Part shown: one piece after another, positions 36,003 through 44,517 of the stretch
How positions within the stretch are numbered: the first letter of the stretch is position 1
Layout: every line of letters starts with the position of its first letter
Assembly: GCA_028819575.1 (NCBI GenBank)
Contig: JAPPLB010000009.1
Location: 1 to 64,000 of the forward strand
Direction: 5' to 3'
DNA: 64,000 bases
Source of the DNA: Bryobacterales bacterium
GTDB taxonomy: Bacteria; Acidobacteriota; Terriglobia; Bryobacterales; UBA6623
Made by a program: the position numbers and the translations under genes
The notes under the pieces: generated by a model
Database searches by the model: none
Seen by the model: only the letters and a program-made list of their open reading frames with translations
What the model was told of the DNA's origin: nothing

Positions 36003-36068
36003 CCTGCATTGCCCTCCGCCTGGCAGTCGTATCGTGTGCTTCGACCGTCGGGTGGTGAGAAATGCAGG
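36003..36068 (+). mobile_element. Family A MITE-like element, copy A4 (internally deleted, 66 bp)
   Basis: Left end CCTGCATTGCCCTCCG keeps only the first 8-9 bases of the family terminus; from GGCAGTCGTATCG to GTGGTGAGAAATGCAGG it matches the right third of A3. The interior, including the central hairpin, is gone. Flanks are CTGG (left) and CTAT (right), so no clean duplication remains. Confidence 0.8.
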
Positions 36069-36173
36069 CTATAGCAGGGGGGACCCTTTGATTCATGCAG
36101 CGATGCGATACAAGCACAATCGGCCGTCGCCGTGCGCCGCGCTACAATGGGCTCTTTTCCGAGAGGTAGCCCT

Positions 36174-36920
36174 GTGCCTATTCCGCAGCTTTCCGAGAGT
36201 GATCTCAAGCTCCTCGGCCGATACGATACGCCGACGATCTGCAACGTCATTGAAGTCTTCAAGGTTCGTCCGCAGACCAGCGGATACATGGACGGCCGCA
36301 TCCGTGCCTGCTTCCCCGAGCTGCCGCCCATGGTGGGGTATGCATCGACGGCGACCTTCCGGTCGGCCGCCGCTCCACGAGCCGGCGCGGACTACGCCGG
36401 ACTCGAGCAGCAGGTCGAAGAGTTCGCCAACCTGCCGCAGCCGGCAGTCGTGGTGATTCAAGATCTGGACAGCCCGCCGGTAGCCGCCACCTTTGGGGAA
36501 GTGATGACGACCATCTACAAGGGATTCGGCTCGGCGGGACTGATCACGAGCGGCGCCGCCCGTGACCTCGAACAAGTGGGAGCGCTGGGCTTCCCCTGTT
36601 TCAGCGACGGTGTGATCTGCTCGCACGGGTATCCGCAACTGCTCGACTTGGGAGTGTCGGTGAACGTCGGCGGGATTACGATTCACCCTGGCGATCTTTT
36701 GCACGGCGATGCGAATGGAGTGACGACGATCCCGCATGAGATCGCCTCGGATGCCGCCCATGCCTGCGAGGAGTTCGCGGCGGCGGAGCAGGTTGTGCTC
36801 GATTACATCAAGGCCGGGAATGTGACTCCCGGCGGGCTGAACGAGGCCCGCGGAGAGTGCGTCCGCATGATCAAAGCCCTGGGAGATCGAGTTCGGGCCA
36901 ACATGTCGACGACGGCCTGA
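36174..36920 (+). CDS. RraA-family protein (oxaloacetate decarboxylase / HMG aldolase-like)
   Basis: 248 residues from GTG 36174, which has GAGAGGTA upstream (an ATG at 36147 would overlap a TACAAT -10-like box, 36143-36148). The core GLITSGAARDLEQVGALGFPCFSDG and IHPGDLLHGDANGVTTIP match the RraA/4-hydroxy-4-methyl-2-oxoglutarate aldolase family: Arg and Asp in the first motif bind the 2-oxo acid and divalent metal. Such proteins cleave or decarboxylate small oxo acids; some inhibit RNase E. The convergent enolase-superfamily gene suggests sugar-acid catabolism, but this is inference. Confidence 0.82.
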   Translation: MPIPQLSESDLKLLGRYDTPTICNVIEVFKVRPQTSGYMDGRIRACFPELPPMVGYASTATFRSAAAPRAGADYAGLEQQVEEFANLPQPAVVVIQDLDSPPVAATFGEVMTTIYKGFGSAGLITSGAARDLEQVGALGFPCFSDGVICSHGYPQLLDLGVSVNVGGITIHPGDLLHGDANGVTTIPHEIASDAAHACEEFAAAEQVVLDYIKAGNVTPGGLNEARGECVRMIKALGDRVRANMSTTA

Positions 36921-36965
36921 CGCGGCCGGCGAGCGATGCCGGGGCTGGCCTGACCCCGCGCCTTC

Positions 36966-38069
36966 TTATGCGGGAAAAGAGCTTGTCTCGAACAGGTGGG
37001 GTAGCGATCTCTCCGGGTGGAACGATACTCCGTGTCCGGGCGTTTCCGGTGGATAGGCATAGCCGTTTTTGATGCGAAGCGGCTCCTCGACGAAGCGGTT
37101 CAGGAACGGGATGTGTTCCACCCAGAGCGCGTTCGGCGCCGCGCAGGTGGTGTGGATGTGCAATTCCATCAGGAAGTGCGGAGATACATTCACGTTGAAG
37201 CTGTGAGCCATATTGGCAATGCGCATCCACTCGGTGATGCCGCCGACGCGGCCGATATCCGGCTGTAGGATCGAGGCTGCGTCCCGGACGAGGTATTCCT
37301 TGAAGACGTGCCGGTTGTAGAGGCTCTCTCCCAGGGCGATCGGGATCGGCGTGCTGCGTCGTAGCTTTTCGTGACCGAGCACGTCGTCGGCCTCGATAGG
37401 CTCTTCCAGCCAGAACAGGTCGAACTCCTCGAACAGCCGCGCCCTTGCGATGGCTTCGGCGGCGGTCCAACGCAGGTTCGCGTCGGTCATCAGCTTGACG
37501 TCGTCACCGATTTCTCTTCGCACCGCCCGTAGGCGGGCGGCATCCTCGGATCGGCTCTCCTTGCCGACCTTGACCTTGACGCCCGTGTAGCCCTGTCCGA
37601 CGCGTTCGGCAGCCTCCCGGACAATTTCGTCCTGTGTGTGATTGAGCCAGCCCGAGTCGGTGTCGTAGACGGGCATGCGGTCTCGGCAGGCGCCCAACAG
37701 CTTGTAGAGCGGCAGTCCGGCGTGCTTGGCTTTGAGGTCCCAGAGCGCGATGTCGATGGGGGACATCGCGAGCAGGGCGATGCCGCCGCGCCCGACCCAG
37801 TGCGGAGCCCACCACATCCTTTCCCAGATCCGCTCGATGTCGGCAGGGTCCTCCCCGAGAACCAGCGGCGCAAGCTCCTCATCGAGGAAAACCTTCACGG
37901 CTCTGCCGCCGCGGCCGATCGTATAGCCGAAGCCCATCCCCGCGGTTCCCTCGTCGGTGTGCACGGTCGCCGAGATCACCTCCATGTGGGTGAACTCCTG
38001 GATGGCGTCGACGATCTTGCGATGCGCGGGGAAACGATAGAACGCGGTTTCGATACGGGTGATTTTCAT
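36966..38069 (-). CDS. Mandelate racemase/muconate lactonizing enzyme family protein
   Basis: 367 residues, enolase superfamily. N-terminal capping domain (MKITRIETAFYRFP...) then a beta/alpha barrel: KxK catalytic lysine motif in GVKVKVGK (near residue 170), metal ligands in TDANLRW (near 200), LEEPIE (near 226) and GES (near 252), and SPHFLMELHIH near 305. Members abstract a proton alpha to a carboxylate (sugar acid dehydration, racemisation or cycloisomerisation); specificity cannot be read from sequence alone. It converges on the RraA-like gene. Confidence 0.88.
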   Translation of the reverse strand: MKITRIETAFYRFPAHRKIVDAIQEFTHMEVISATVHTDEGTAGMGFGYTIGRGGRAVKVFLDEELAPLVLGEDPADIERIWERMWWAPHWVGRGGIALLAMSPIDIALWDLKAKHAGLPLYKLLGACRDRMPVYDTDSGWLNHTQDEIVREAAERVGQGYTGVKVKVGKESRSEDAARLRAVRREIGDDVKLMTDANLRWTAAEAIARARLFEEFDLFWLEEPIEADDVLGHEKLRRSTPIPIALGESLYNRHVFKEYLVRDAASILQPDIGRVGGITEWMRIANMAHSFNVNVSPHFLMELHIHTTCAAPNALWVEHIPFLNRFVEEPLRIKNGYAYPPETPGHGVSFHPERSLPHLFETSSFPA

Positions 38070-38260
38070 GAAGGCTCAGCGCGGCAAAAAGGGAGGAAGG
38101 CGGATTTGCGCATGCTGGGGCATTGCATGCCGCGCCCAGTCGCTCAGCGAGCAGCGTAGCACACGCCCGATGTGCTTGAACCAACCGCTGTCTCGGGTGT
38201 TCTCGGTGATTCGGGCTGTTATCGTTGCATCACGCTACAATGCGCGCGGAGGTGCAGGAT

Positions 38261-38452
38261 ATGGCTGCTGAATCTTACGAAGAACTCATAAAGATGTCCA
38301 AGGAACAATTGATCAAGCTGCACGACGCCCACGCTGAGTCAAAAGCGCCAACAGCGGACCACTACTTGGCGGAACTGCGTCATCGGGAACTGCGCGATAT
38401 TCTGAAAGCATCAGGCGAAAGGCTGGAAGCCTTGTACTGGAAGCTTGAATAA
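38261..38452 (+). CDS. Small helical hypothetical protein (63 aa)
   Basis: GGAGGTG about eight bases before ATG 38261 and a TACAAT -10-like box at 38236-38241 support it as a real gene. The product is charged and probably all-helical (SYEELIKMSKEQLIKLHD, HYLAELRHRELRDIL), without signal peptide or membrane span. No family recognised. It stands alone between two leftward genes. Confidence 0.55.
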   Translation: MAAESYEELIKMSKEQLIKLHDAHAESKAPTADHYLAELRHRELRDILKASGERLEALYWKLE

Positions 38453-38617
38453 AGCAGTCTCGCGGCCGCCGTTAACGGGCCTGCTTGCGCAAGTCGCCTG
38501 CGTACACCCAAATAGAGTTGCGCAGTGGCGGCACACAGTCGGTTCGATGTGTGTAAGTATAACAAAACAATGGAGTTGGAAAACGAGACTGCCGTATCCA
38601 CATGATCTCCGATCAGG

Positions 38618-38971
38618 CTAACCCTGGCTCAGTCCAATGAAGAACACGCCGGCAATCACCAGGGTCAGCCCGACGATCTTGTTGCGATTGAACGGTTCAT
38701 CGAAAAACCAGCGGGACCAGAGCAGCCCCCAGACATAGCTGGTCGACACCATCGGATACAAAATTGTCAGACTGCCGTCCTTGATGCCCAACACGTAAAG
38801 GACTGATGAGACCAGGAACAGCGCGACGCCTGCAGCGACCGCTGACAGCCACCGCAAAGGGGGCTGCGTCCGCCGCTGGCGGTCGGCGCCGACTTTGAGG
38901 AGGGCCATCGCGATCGAGCCAAGCAGGCTCGCCGCCAACACCAGCAGTATCGATGAAGCCGGCGTTGTCAT
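38618..38971 (-). CDS. SMR/EamA-like small transporter subunit (second of a pair)
   Basis: 117 residues, four predicted membrane spans, ending WFFDEPFNRNKIVGLTLVIAGVFFIGL, the usual closing helix of small multidrug-resistance and EamA half-size transporters. ATG at 38971 overlaps the stop of the upstream partner (ATGA). The first helix (LVLAASLLGSIAMALLK) has Gly where EmrE-type pumps have the essential Glu14, so it is more like the ArnE/ArnF or EamA-type half transporters that flip lipid-linked sugars. Substrate unknown. Confidence 0.75.
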   Translation of the reverse strand: MTTPASSILLVLAASLLGSIAMALLKVGADRQRRTQPPLRWLSAVAAGVALFLVSSVLYVLGIKDGSLTILYPMVSTSYVWGLLWSRWFFDEPFNRNKIVGLTLVIAGVFFIGLSQG

Positions 38972-39381
38972 GACCGGCTCCCGGCGCCGATGAACGAAAC
39001 ACCGGCGACGATCAGGGTCAGGCCGGCGATCTTCGGGATGCTGATCACATCCTGGAAATATACCTGAGAGAGGATCGCCACCCACACGAAGGTCAAGGCA
39101 ACGATCGGATAGAGAATGGAAAGCTGCCCCCCCCGAAGGGCGAGCACTACCAGCACGACATTCACCGCCAGGCAAGCGTAGCCGCCGATGAGGGGAACAT
39201 TCGTGATGATCCCGATCAGATTCGCTCCCTCGATCGCATCAGCCCCGAACCGGAGCAGGATCTGAGCGGCCGCCCCGCTGACGGTGCTGAGTACGATCAG
39301 GCCGATCGATGCGAGAGAAGTGTAGTGGGTGCTACGGCCCGATTCGCCCTGCGAAACCGAATCACTCAACCCGTCTATCAT
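38968..39381 (-). CDS. SMR/EamA-like small transporter subunit (first of a pair)
   Basis: 137 residues from ATG at 39381 (the frame is open to 39426; a later start is also possible because family members have 105-120 residues). Four membrane spans; GGQLSILYPIVALTFVWVAI and the closing PKIAGLTLIVAGVSFIG are typical. The first helix (STVSGAAAQILLRFGAD) lacks the Glu14 of EmrE. Overlap with the second subunit implies a heterodimer made in fixed ratio. Confidence 0.75.
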   Translation of the reverse strand: MIDGLSDSVSQGESGRSTHYTSLASIGLIVLSTVSGAAAQILLRFGADAIEGANLIGIITNVPLIGGYACLAVNVVLVVLALRGGQLSILYPIVALTFVWVAILSQVYFQDVISIPKIAGLTLIVAGVSFIGAGSRS

Positions 39382-39581
39382 CGCAGAGCATGGAGCGGCA
39401 ATGTGCGGCATGTGCGGCCTCCACAAGCGCCCCGCTCATGCCGTTTCTCTCTCTTTCGCAAGACGATCTCGGGAGTGATTCACCCGGCGGATCGTGCAGG
39501 ACGCAGTAGAATAGGCGATACGCCTTCCCCCGACTGTCCCTTCAGGGAACGAGCACGGGACAGCGATCAGTCCGGCCGGCT

Positions 39582-40742
39582 ATGAGGGACACCTATCGGA
39601 TCTTGCGCGAGGAACTCGTCCCGCACTTTCCGGACCTGGCCTCCTGCCGGAATACTTCCGAACTGCTGTCGCATCCGGCCTATCGCCGCATCGCGCCCTC
39701 CGTCGGCAGGGTGCTGACCGCGGCGGAAACCGAGAGTTTCGCGGAGAGCGAAGCGCCAGCCCGCGATCGATACCGGATCGTCGCCTGGAACCTCGAACGG
39801 GGTATTCAGTATGAAGGGCAACTCGAGGCGCTCAAGAATCACCACTACCTCACAGCCTGCGACGTCCTGCTGCTGACCGAGACGGATGTAGGGATGGCGC
39901 GGTCCGGCAACCGGCATGTCGCGCGCGATCTGGCTCGGGAACTCGGCATGCACTATGCCTTCGCTCCTTGCTATGTGAATCTTTCGAAGGGAGCCGGCGT
40001 CGAGTACGACGTCGAAGGCGAGAACCTGCTTGGGTTGCACGGCAACGCGATCCTGAGCCGCTATCCGATCCGGAATGTGAGGAGCATCCCGCTCAAGAAC
40101 GGCAAGGACAAGATGGCCGGCCGGGAGAAGCGCCTCGGTCAGCAGACGGCGATCGTGGCCGACCTGGCGCTTCCGGGCAAGACCCTCAACGCCGTCTCGG
40201 TCCACCTTGATGCGCAGTCCAGCCAGCCGCACCGCAGAGACCAGATGCGCGACGTGCTCGACGGGCTGAGAGGCGATCGTCCGGTGGTAATCGGAGGTGA
40301 CTGGAACACCACCACCTACAACTCCTCGCGGGCGTTCCACGCCATCATGGGCTTCTGGCTGCGTGTTTTCATGGGCGTCGACAACGTGATCGACAACCAC
40401 TATCTGCATCCCTACCATCGCTTCGAGTCGGCCCTGTTCGCGTTGCTCGAGTCGCGAGGGTTCGACTACCGGGCTTGCAATCGTCTCGGGGAGCATACCG
40501 CTTCCTTCGACTTCGATGACATCAAGATGCACAAGGATCTGCGGGAGTGGCTCCCCGCGTGGTGCTTCCCGTTCATCCAATGGTCGTTGCGCAACCATGA
40601 CGGCAAGTGTCCGTTCAAGATCGACTGGTTTGCGACCCGCGAGGTGCAAGCGGTCAATCCGGTCGTGCTGCATGAGTTCCGCGAGGGGCGCGAGACGCCG
40701 CTGTCCAATCACGACGCGATCGGAGTCGATATCCTGGTCTGA
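39582..40742 (+). CDS. Endonuclease/exonuclease/phosphatase family protein
   Basis: 386 residues. Core motifs of the DNase I-like fold: RIVAWNLERGIQYEGQ (Asn and Glu metal ligands, near residue 68), LLLTETDVGM, VSVHLDAQSSQPHRRDQM, VIGGDWNTTTYN (catalytic Asp/Asn, near 240) and SNHDAIGVDILV (SDH-like His-Asp) at the end. No signal peptide. Members hydrolyse phosphodiesters in DNA, sphingomyelin or inositol phosphates; the substrate here is not evident. Confidence 0.85.
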   Translation: MRDTYRILREELVPHFPDLASCRNTSELLSHPAYRRIAPSVGRVLTAAETESFAESEAPARDRYRIVAWNLERGIQYEGQLEALKNHHYLTACDVLLLTETDVGMARSGNRHVARDLARELGMHYAFAPCYVNLSKGAGVEYDVEGENLLGLHGNAILSRYPIRNVRSIPLKNGKDKMAGREKRLGQQTAIVADLALPGKTLNAVSVHLDAQSSQPHRRDQMRDVLDGLRGDRPVVIGGDWNTTTYNSSRAFHAIMGFWLRVFMGVDNVIDNHYLHPYHRFESALFALLESRGFDYRACNRLGEHTASFDFDDIKMHKDLREWLPAWCFPFIQWSLRNHDGKCPFKIDWFATREVQAVNPVVLHEFREGRETPLSNHDAIGVDILV

Positions 40743-40938
40743 CGCCGCCTGACTGGCGTCACGCGCTACCGAGCCGGTTTCTCTGCATAGTGCTGCAAAC
40801 GGTTTCTGTTCCTGCAGGAGTGCGGATAGGCGTTCAACGAAGGTGCCCACTGGAAACGGCTTGACCGGCTGCATGGGCTCTCGGACGTGGTGTCGGCCGA
40901 TCACGGTGAGTGTTATTCTTGCCAGCAGGAGTTTAGTA
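40743..40938. other. Intergenic region
   Basis: 196 bp holding the leader of the first propeller gene. AGGAG (40929-40933 region) serves as its ribosome binding site. I see no repeat or clear promoter. Confidence 0.4.
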
Positions 40939-42369
40939 ATGCGCTCATTTTGTGCGAGTTTTGTGGCGGCATTGGCGATCGCCGCCTCGACGCTGACAGC
41001 CGCGAACTGGCCTGGGTTCCGTGGTCCGAATAGTTCCGGCGTCGGCTCGGCGGAAGCCCTGCCGCTCGAGTTCGGCCCCGGGAAGAACGTTGTTTGGAAG
41101 ACGGAGCTGCCCACGGGGAAGTCTTCTCCGGTGCTGACGGAGAAGCACATCTTCTTGACGGCGTGGACGGCGGACAGCCTGTTGACGTTGGCGCTGGATC
41201 GCCGTACCGGCGAGCTGCTTTGGAAGAGAGCGGTGCCGCGCGGGCGTCAGGAGCACATGCATCAGTTGAATAGCGCCGCGTCCGCCACGCCCGCCACGGA
41301 TGGAACGAACGTCTATGTTTTCTTCGGCGATTTCGGGCTTGTTTCGTACAGTCCCGGAGGGAAGGAGCGCTGGCGTCTGCCCCTGGGACCGTTTACGAAC
41401 TTGCACGGGATGTCGGCCTCGCCGATCGTTGTGGACGACAAGGTCGTGCTGGCTTGCGATCAGGATGTGGAATCGTTTGTGCTGGCACTCGAGAAAGACA
41501 CCGGCAAGGTCGCCTGGAAGACGATGCGGCCGGAGGTGGTTCACGGGTTTTCGACTCCGAGCGTCTACGTCTCTCCGGGCGGCGAGAAGCAGATCATCGT
41601 GCCGGGATCGTACGTGCTGATTTCCTATTCGGCGGAAACGGGCGAAAAGCTTTGGTGGGTTCGGGGGCTGACCTGGCAGGTGAAGCCGGCCGCCCTGGTC
41701 GAGGACGGTGTGATCTATGCCACCGGGTGGGCGCCGGGCGCCGAGCCTGCGCAGAGGAAGTTCTTTCCAGTGTTCGAGGAGGTGGCCAAGGAGGCCGACC
41801 CGAACGCCGACGGACTGATTTCGCCTCAAGAGCTTCCCGAGAAGTGGAAGCCGACGGGAAGCTGGCGGGCGATCGATCTGGATCGAGACGGCTTTCTCAG
41901 CGCGCGCGACTGGAGCTTCTACATCGCGCGGCGTGGGTCGAGGAACGCCACGATTGCGGTCCGCCCGGGGGATGCGAGGGGCGACCTGACCGGGTCGCAC
42001 GTTGTCTGGGAGTATGAAAGGTCCGTACCGGTGGTGCCGACACCGGTTCTTTATGACGGTTTGCTGTATATCGTCAAGAACGGTGGCATCCTCGCCGCGC
42101 TTGATGCGGCTACGGGCGAGGTGGGACGGCTGGGTCGGCTGGAAGGTGCGATCGACAACTACTACGCTTCGCCGGTTGCCGCCGACGGGAAACTGTTTTT
42201 CGCGAGTGAGACCGGGAAGGTGACGGTAGCCAGGCCGGGCATGAATTGGACCATGCTGAAGGTGAATGACCTGGGCGAGCCCGCCTATGCGACGCCCGCG
42301 ATTGGGGATAAGCGGATTTACATCAGAACGGAGTCGGGTCTCTACGCCTTTGGGAGTGAGGGGCAATGA
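40939..42369 (+). CDS. Exported PQQ-type beta-propeller protein with two EF-hand loops
   Basis: 476 residues from ATG 40939 (AGGAG just upstream). Signal peptide 1-22; then NWPGFRGPNSSGV and repeated propeller blades with Trp-rich motifs (GELLWKRAV, GKVAWKTM, GEKLWWVRGL), as in BamB and quinoprotein dehydrogenases. Inserted between blades are two canonical calcium loops, DPNADGLISPQE (near residue 287) and DLDRDGFLSARD (near 313). No PQQ-dehydrogenase active-site set is evident, so it is more likely a binding or scaffold protein. The next propeller gene (42771) is a close paralogue; the pair looks like a tandem duplication now split by element B2. Confidence 0.85.
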   Translation: MRSFCASFVAALAIAASTLTAANWPGFRGPNSSGVGSAEALPLEFGPGKNVVWKTELPTGKSSPVLTEKHIFLTAWTADSLLTLALDRRTGELLWKRAVPRGRQEHMHQLNSAASATPATDGTNVYVFFGDFGLVSYSPGGKERWRLPLGPFTNLHGMSASPIVVDDKVVLACDQDVESFVLALEKDTGKVAWKTMRPEVVHGFSTPSVYVSPGGEKQIIVPGSYVLISYSAETGEKLWWVRGLTWQVKPAALVEDGVIYATGWAPGAEPAQRKFFPVFEEVAKEADPNADGLISPQELPEKWKPTGSWRAIDLDRDGFLSARDWSFYIARRGSRNATIAVRPGDARGDLTGSHVVWEYERSVPVVPTPVLYDGLLYIVKNGGILAALDAATGEVGRLGRLEGAIDNYYASPVAADGKLFFASETGKVTVARPGMNWTMLKVNDLGEPAYATPAIGDKRIYIRTESGLYAFGSEGQ

Positions 42370-42481
42370 GAGTGGATGGGTCGGCTAGCCCCCTGCCGCG
42401 CTTCCATGCCCGGCCGTGCCTCCGCGCCGCTTTACACCCGCCCCTCGGTTCGGCAGGTGAGCAGTTCCGTGCCACTGCGCG

Positions 42482-42758
42482 TTAAAAGCCCTTGGTGAAA
42501 CCCCGCTTGGCTCTGAGAGTGGCGCGGCGGGCTCCTGCGGTCGCTCGGCGCGGAGTGAGGAGGATGGCGATCCGGGTGATCTCCTCCGACGAACGACAAA
42601 GCCGACGGCCGCAAATGTCCGTCGCCCAAAGGGTTACGCGCCGCTTCCGCTCGGCTGCGCGGAGAGCGAGGCGCCGCGTTCCTGGAGCGGCTGGGCGTTG
42701 CTCAATAAGTCCCACGGCGCGTAACGCCGCCCGCGTGACTTTCACCACGGGCTGTTAA
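42482..42758. mobile_element. Family B MITE-like element, copy B2, with TTAA duplication
   Basis: Body 42486-42754 (269 bp) between perfect TTAA repeats (42482-42485 and 42755-42758). Ends: AAGCCCTTGGTGAAACCCCG on the left and GACTTTCACCACGGGCTG on the right, an inverted repeat shared with B1. The interior is GC-rich, differs from B1 and is ~70 bp longer. The right end lies 12 bp before the start codon of the second propeller gene, so that gene's leader and perhaps its promoter are provided by the element. Confidence 0.82.
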
Positions 42759-42770
42759 GATTGAATCGCC

Positions 42771-44201
42771 ATGACGAAACGAACGAGCCGGAGTTTCTTG
42801 TCCGCTGTTCTCCTGGCCGCCGCCGCCTATCCGTTGTCGGGCGGTGACTGGTCGCGCTTTCGGGGACCCAACGGGACCGGAGTTGCCGAGACGAGCGGGC
42901 TGCCCGCGGAGTTCGCTCCGGACAAGAACGTCGTTTGGAAGACGGCGCTGCCGATGGGCAAGTCGTCGCCCGCGTTGGCCGCGGACCGCATCTTTCTGAC
43001 GGCCCATGAAAACGAGAAGCTTTACACGATCTGCCTCGATCGGGAGAGCGGAAAAATCCTGTGGCGACGCGCGGCGCCGGGTCGGCGGCTCGAGAAGAAA
43101 CATCGCCTGAACGACGAGGCCTCCTCGAGCCCGGTAACGGACGGTGAGAACGTTTACGCGTTTTTTGGCGGCTATGGGCTGCTCTCGTACGGCCCGGACG
43201 GCAATGAGCGCTGGCGGAAGCCGATGGGACCGTTTACGAATTTCCACGGCATGGGGGCGTCGCCGGTTCTCGCCGGCGGCAAGCTGTTGATGGTTGTCGA
43301 CCAGGACATCGATGCCTACATCATTGCCGTCAACACTGCTGACGGCAGCGTCGCATGGAGGACGGACCGGCCGGACATGGTCCACAGCTTTTCGACGCCG
43401 GTGGTGCACCGGCGAGACGACGGCAGGACGGAGCTGATTGTTCCCGGTTCTTACCAGATGGTGAGTTATGACGTGGCGAACGGTGACGAGATCTGGCGCA
43501 TCAAGGGGCTGACCTATCAGGTGAAGTCGGTGCCGGTGATCGAAGACGGGATTCTTTACTTCAACGGCTGGGCGCCCGGGGGCGAACCTGCGGTGCGGCT
43601 CGTCCTCCCCGACTTCCCCGAGATGCTCAGCCGCTTTGACACCGACAACGACAAGCGCCTCTCGAAGGCCGAGATTCCCAAAGAGTGGCATCCCGGCAAT
43701 TGGGCGATGCAGGACCTGAACAAGGACACCGTGTTCGACGCCCGCGATTGGAAGTACTACCAGAGCCGTCGTACTTCGACGAACGCGACGATGGCGGTGC
43801 GCTTGGGCGGGCAGGGTGATATCACGGACACGCACGTTCTTTGGCGCTATCGGAAGACGCTGCCCGACGTGCCGTCGGTCCTGCTGTATCAAGGTGTGCT
43901 GTACACCGTCAAGAAGGGCGGCATCGCCATGACGCTGGACCCGAAGACGGGCAGTGTGCTCAAGGTGGGGCGCCTGATGGGAGCGCTCGATGATTACTAC
44001 GCTTCTCCCGTGGCTGGCGACGGAAAGGTGTACTTGGCCAGCATGCTGGGGAAGATCACGGTGCTCAAGCCCGGCGGGCAGTGGGAGGTTCTGTCAACGA
44101 GCGATCTGGGTGAGGACGTTTTCGCCACGCCGGCGATTGCCGACGGCCGGATGTACGTGCGGACGTCGAAGAACCTCTACTGCTTCGCTGGTGGGCAATA
44201 G
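42771..44201 (+). CDS. Exported PQQ-type beta-propeller protein with EF-hand loops (paralogue)
   Basis: 476 residues, same length and plan as the gene at 40939: signal peptide, DWSRFRGPNGTGVA, propeller blades (GKILWRRAA, GSVAWRTDR, DEIWRIKGL). The calcium-loop insert is at the same place: DTDNDKRLSKAE (near residue 290, canonical) and DLNKDTVFDARD (near 315, lacking the usual Gly). There is no clear Shine-Dalgarno; element B2 ends 16 bases upstream. Function unknown; probable periplasmic or surface scaffold. Confidence 0.85.
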   Translation: MTKRTSRSFLSAVLLAAAAYPLSGGDWSRFRGPNGTGVAETSGLPAEFAPDKNVVWKTALPMGKSSPALAADRIFLTAHENEKLYTICLDRESGKILWRRAAPGRRLEKKHRLNDEASSSPVTDGENVYAFFGGYGLLSYGPDGNERWRKPMGPFTNFHGMGASPVLAGGKLLMVVDQDIDAYIIAVNTADGSVAWRTDRPDMVHSFSTPVVHRRDDGRTELIVPGSYQMVSYDVANGDEIWRIKGLTYQVKSVPVIEDGILYFNGWAPGGEPAVRLVLPDFPEMLSRFDTDNDKRLSKAEIPKEWHPGNWAMQDLNKDTVFDARDWKYYQSRRTSTNATMAVRLGGQGDITDTHVLWRYRKTLPDVPSVLLYQGVLYTVKKGGIAMTLDPKTGSVLKVGRLMGALDDYYASPVAGDGKVYLASMLGKITVLKPGGQWEVLSTSDLGEDVFATPAIADGRMYVRTSKNLYCFAGGQ

Positions 44202-44517
44202 AGGGACGATTCTCCTCGTGGCGCAGTGGCTCTTTTTTCCTTGTGCGGTGGCTGTGGTCTGACGGGCTGTCTGGCTCGAACCTTCTGATGACGCGGCCGG
44301 TGATAGCTCCGAAGGCCTTCCGTGTCGCCCGGCGCGCCGGGATCTGTCGAACTTTTTTCCTGCACTCCGCTGTCTGATGCCATGGGATTCGTTGAGCATG
44401 AACTGCGGGACTGCTAGCCTGAGTGTCAGCAGCTTGGTGGAGGAAGCACCCTCCGTGGACAGTCACCGAGGAGAGGATGGGCGCTTCCGCACGGGCTCGA
44501 AGTGCAGGAGGGAGATT
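44202..44517. other. Intergenic region before the Cys-rich gene
   Basis: 316 bp. GGAGG-AAGCAC-CCTCC near 44438 forms a small hairpin and the region just before the gene is purine-rich. I looked for a riboswitch and found no known consensus. Probably leader of the 44518 gene. Confidence 0.35.

Noticed and set aside
44202-44517. Cobalamin or other riboswitch before the Cys-rich gene
   Set aside because: A GGAGG/CCTCC hairpin and purine-rich runs drew attention, but no riboswitch consensus could be matched.
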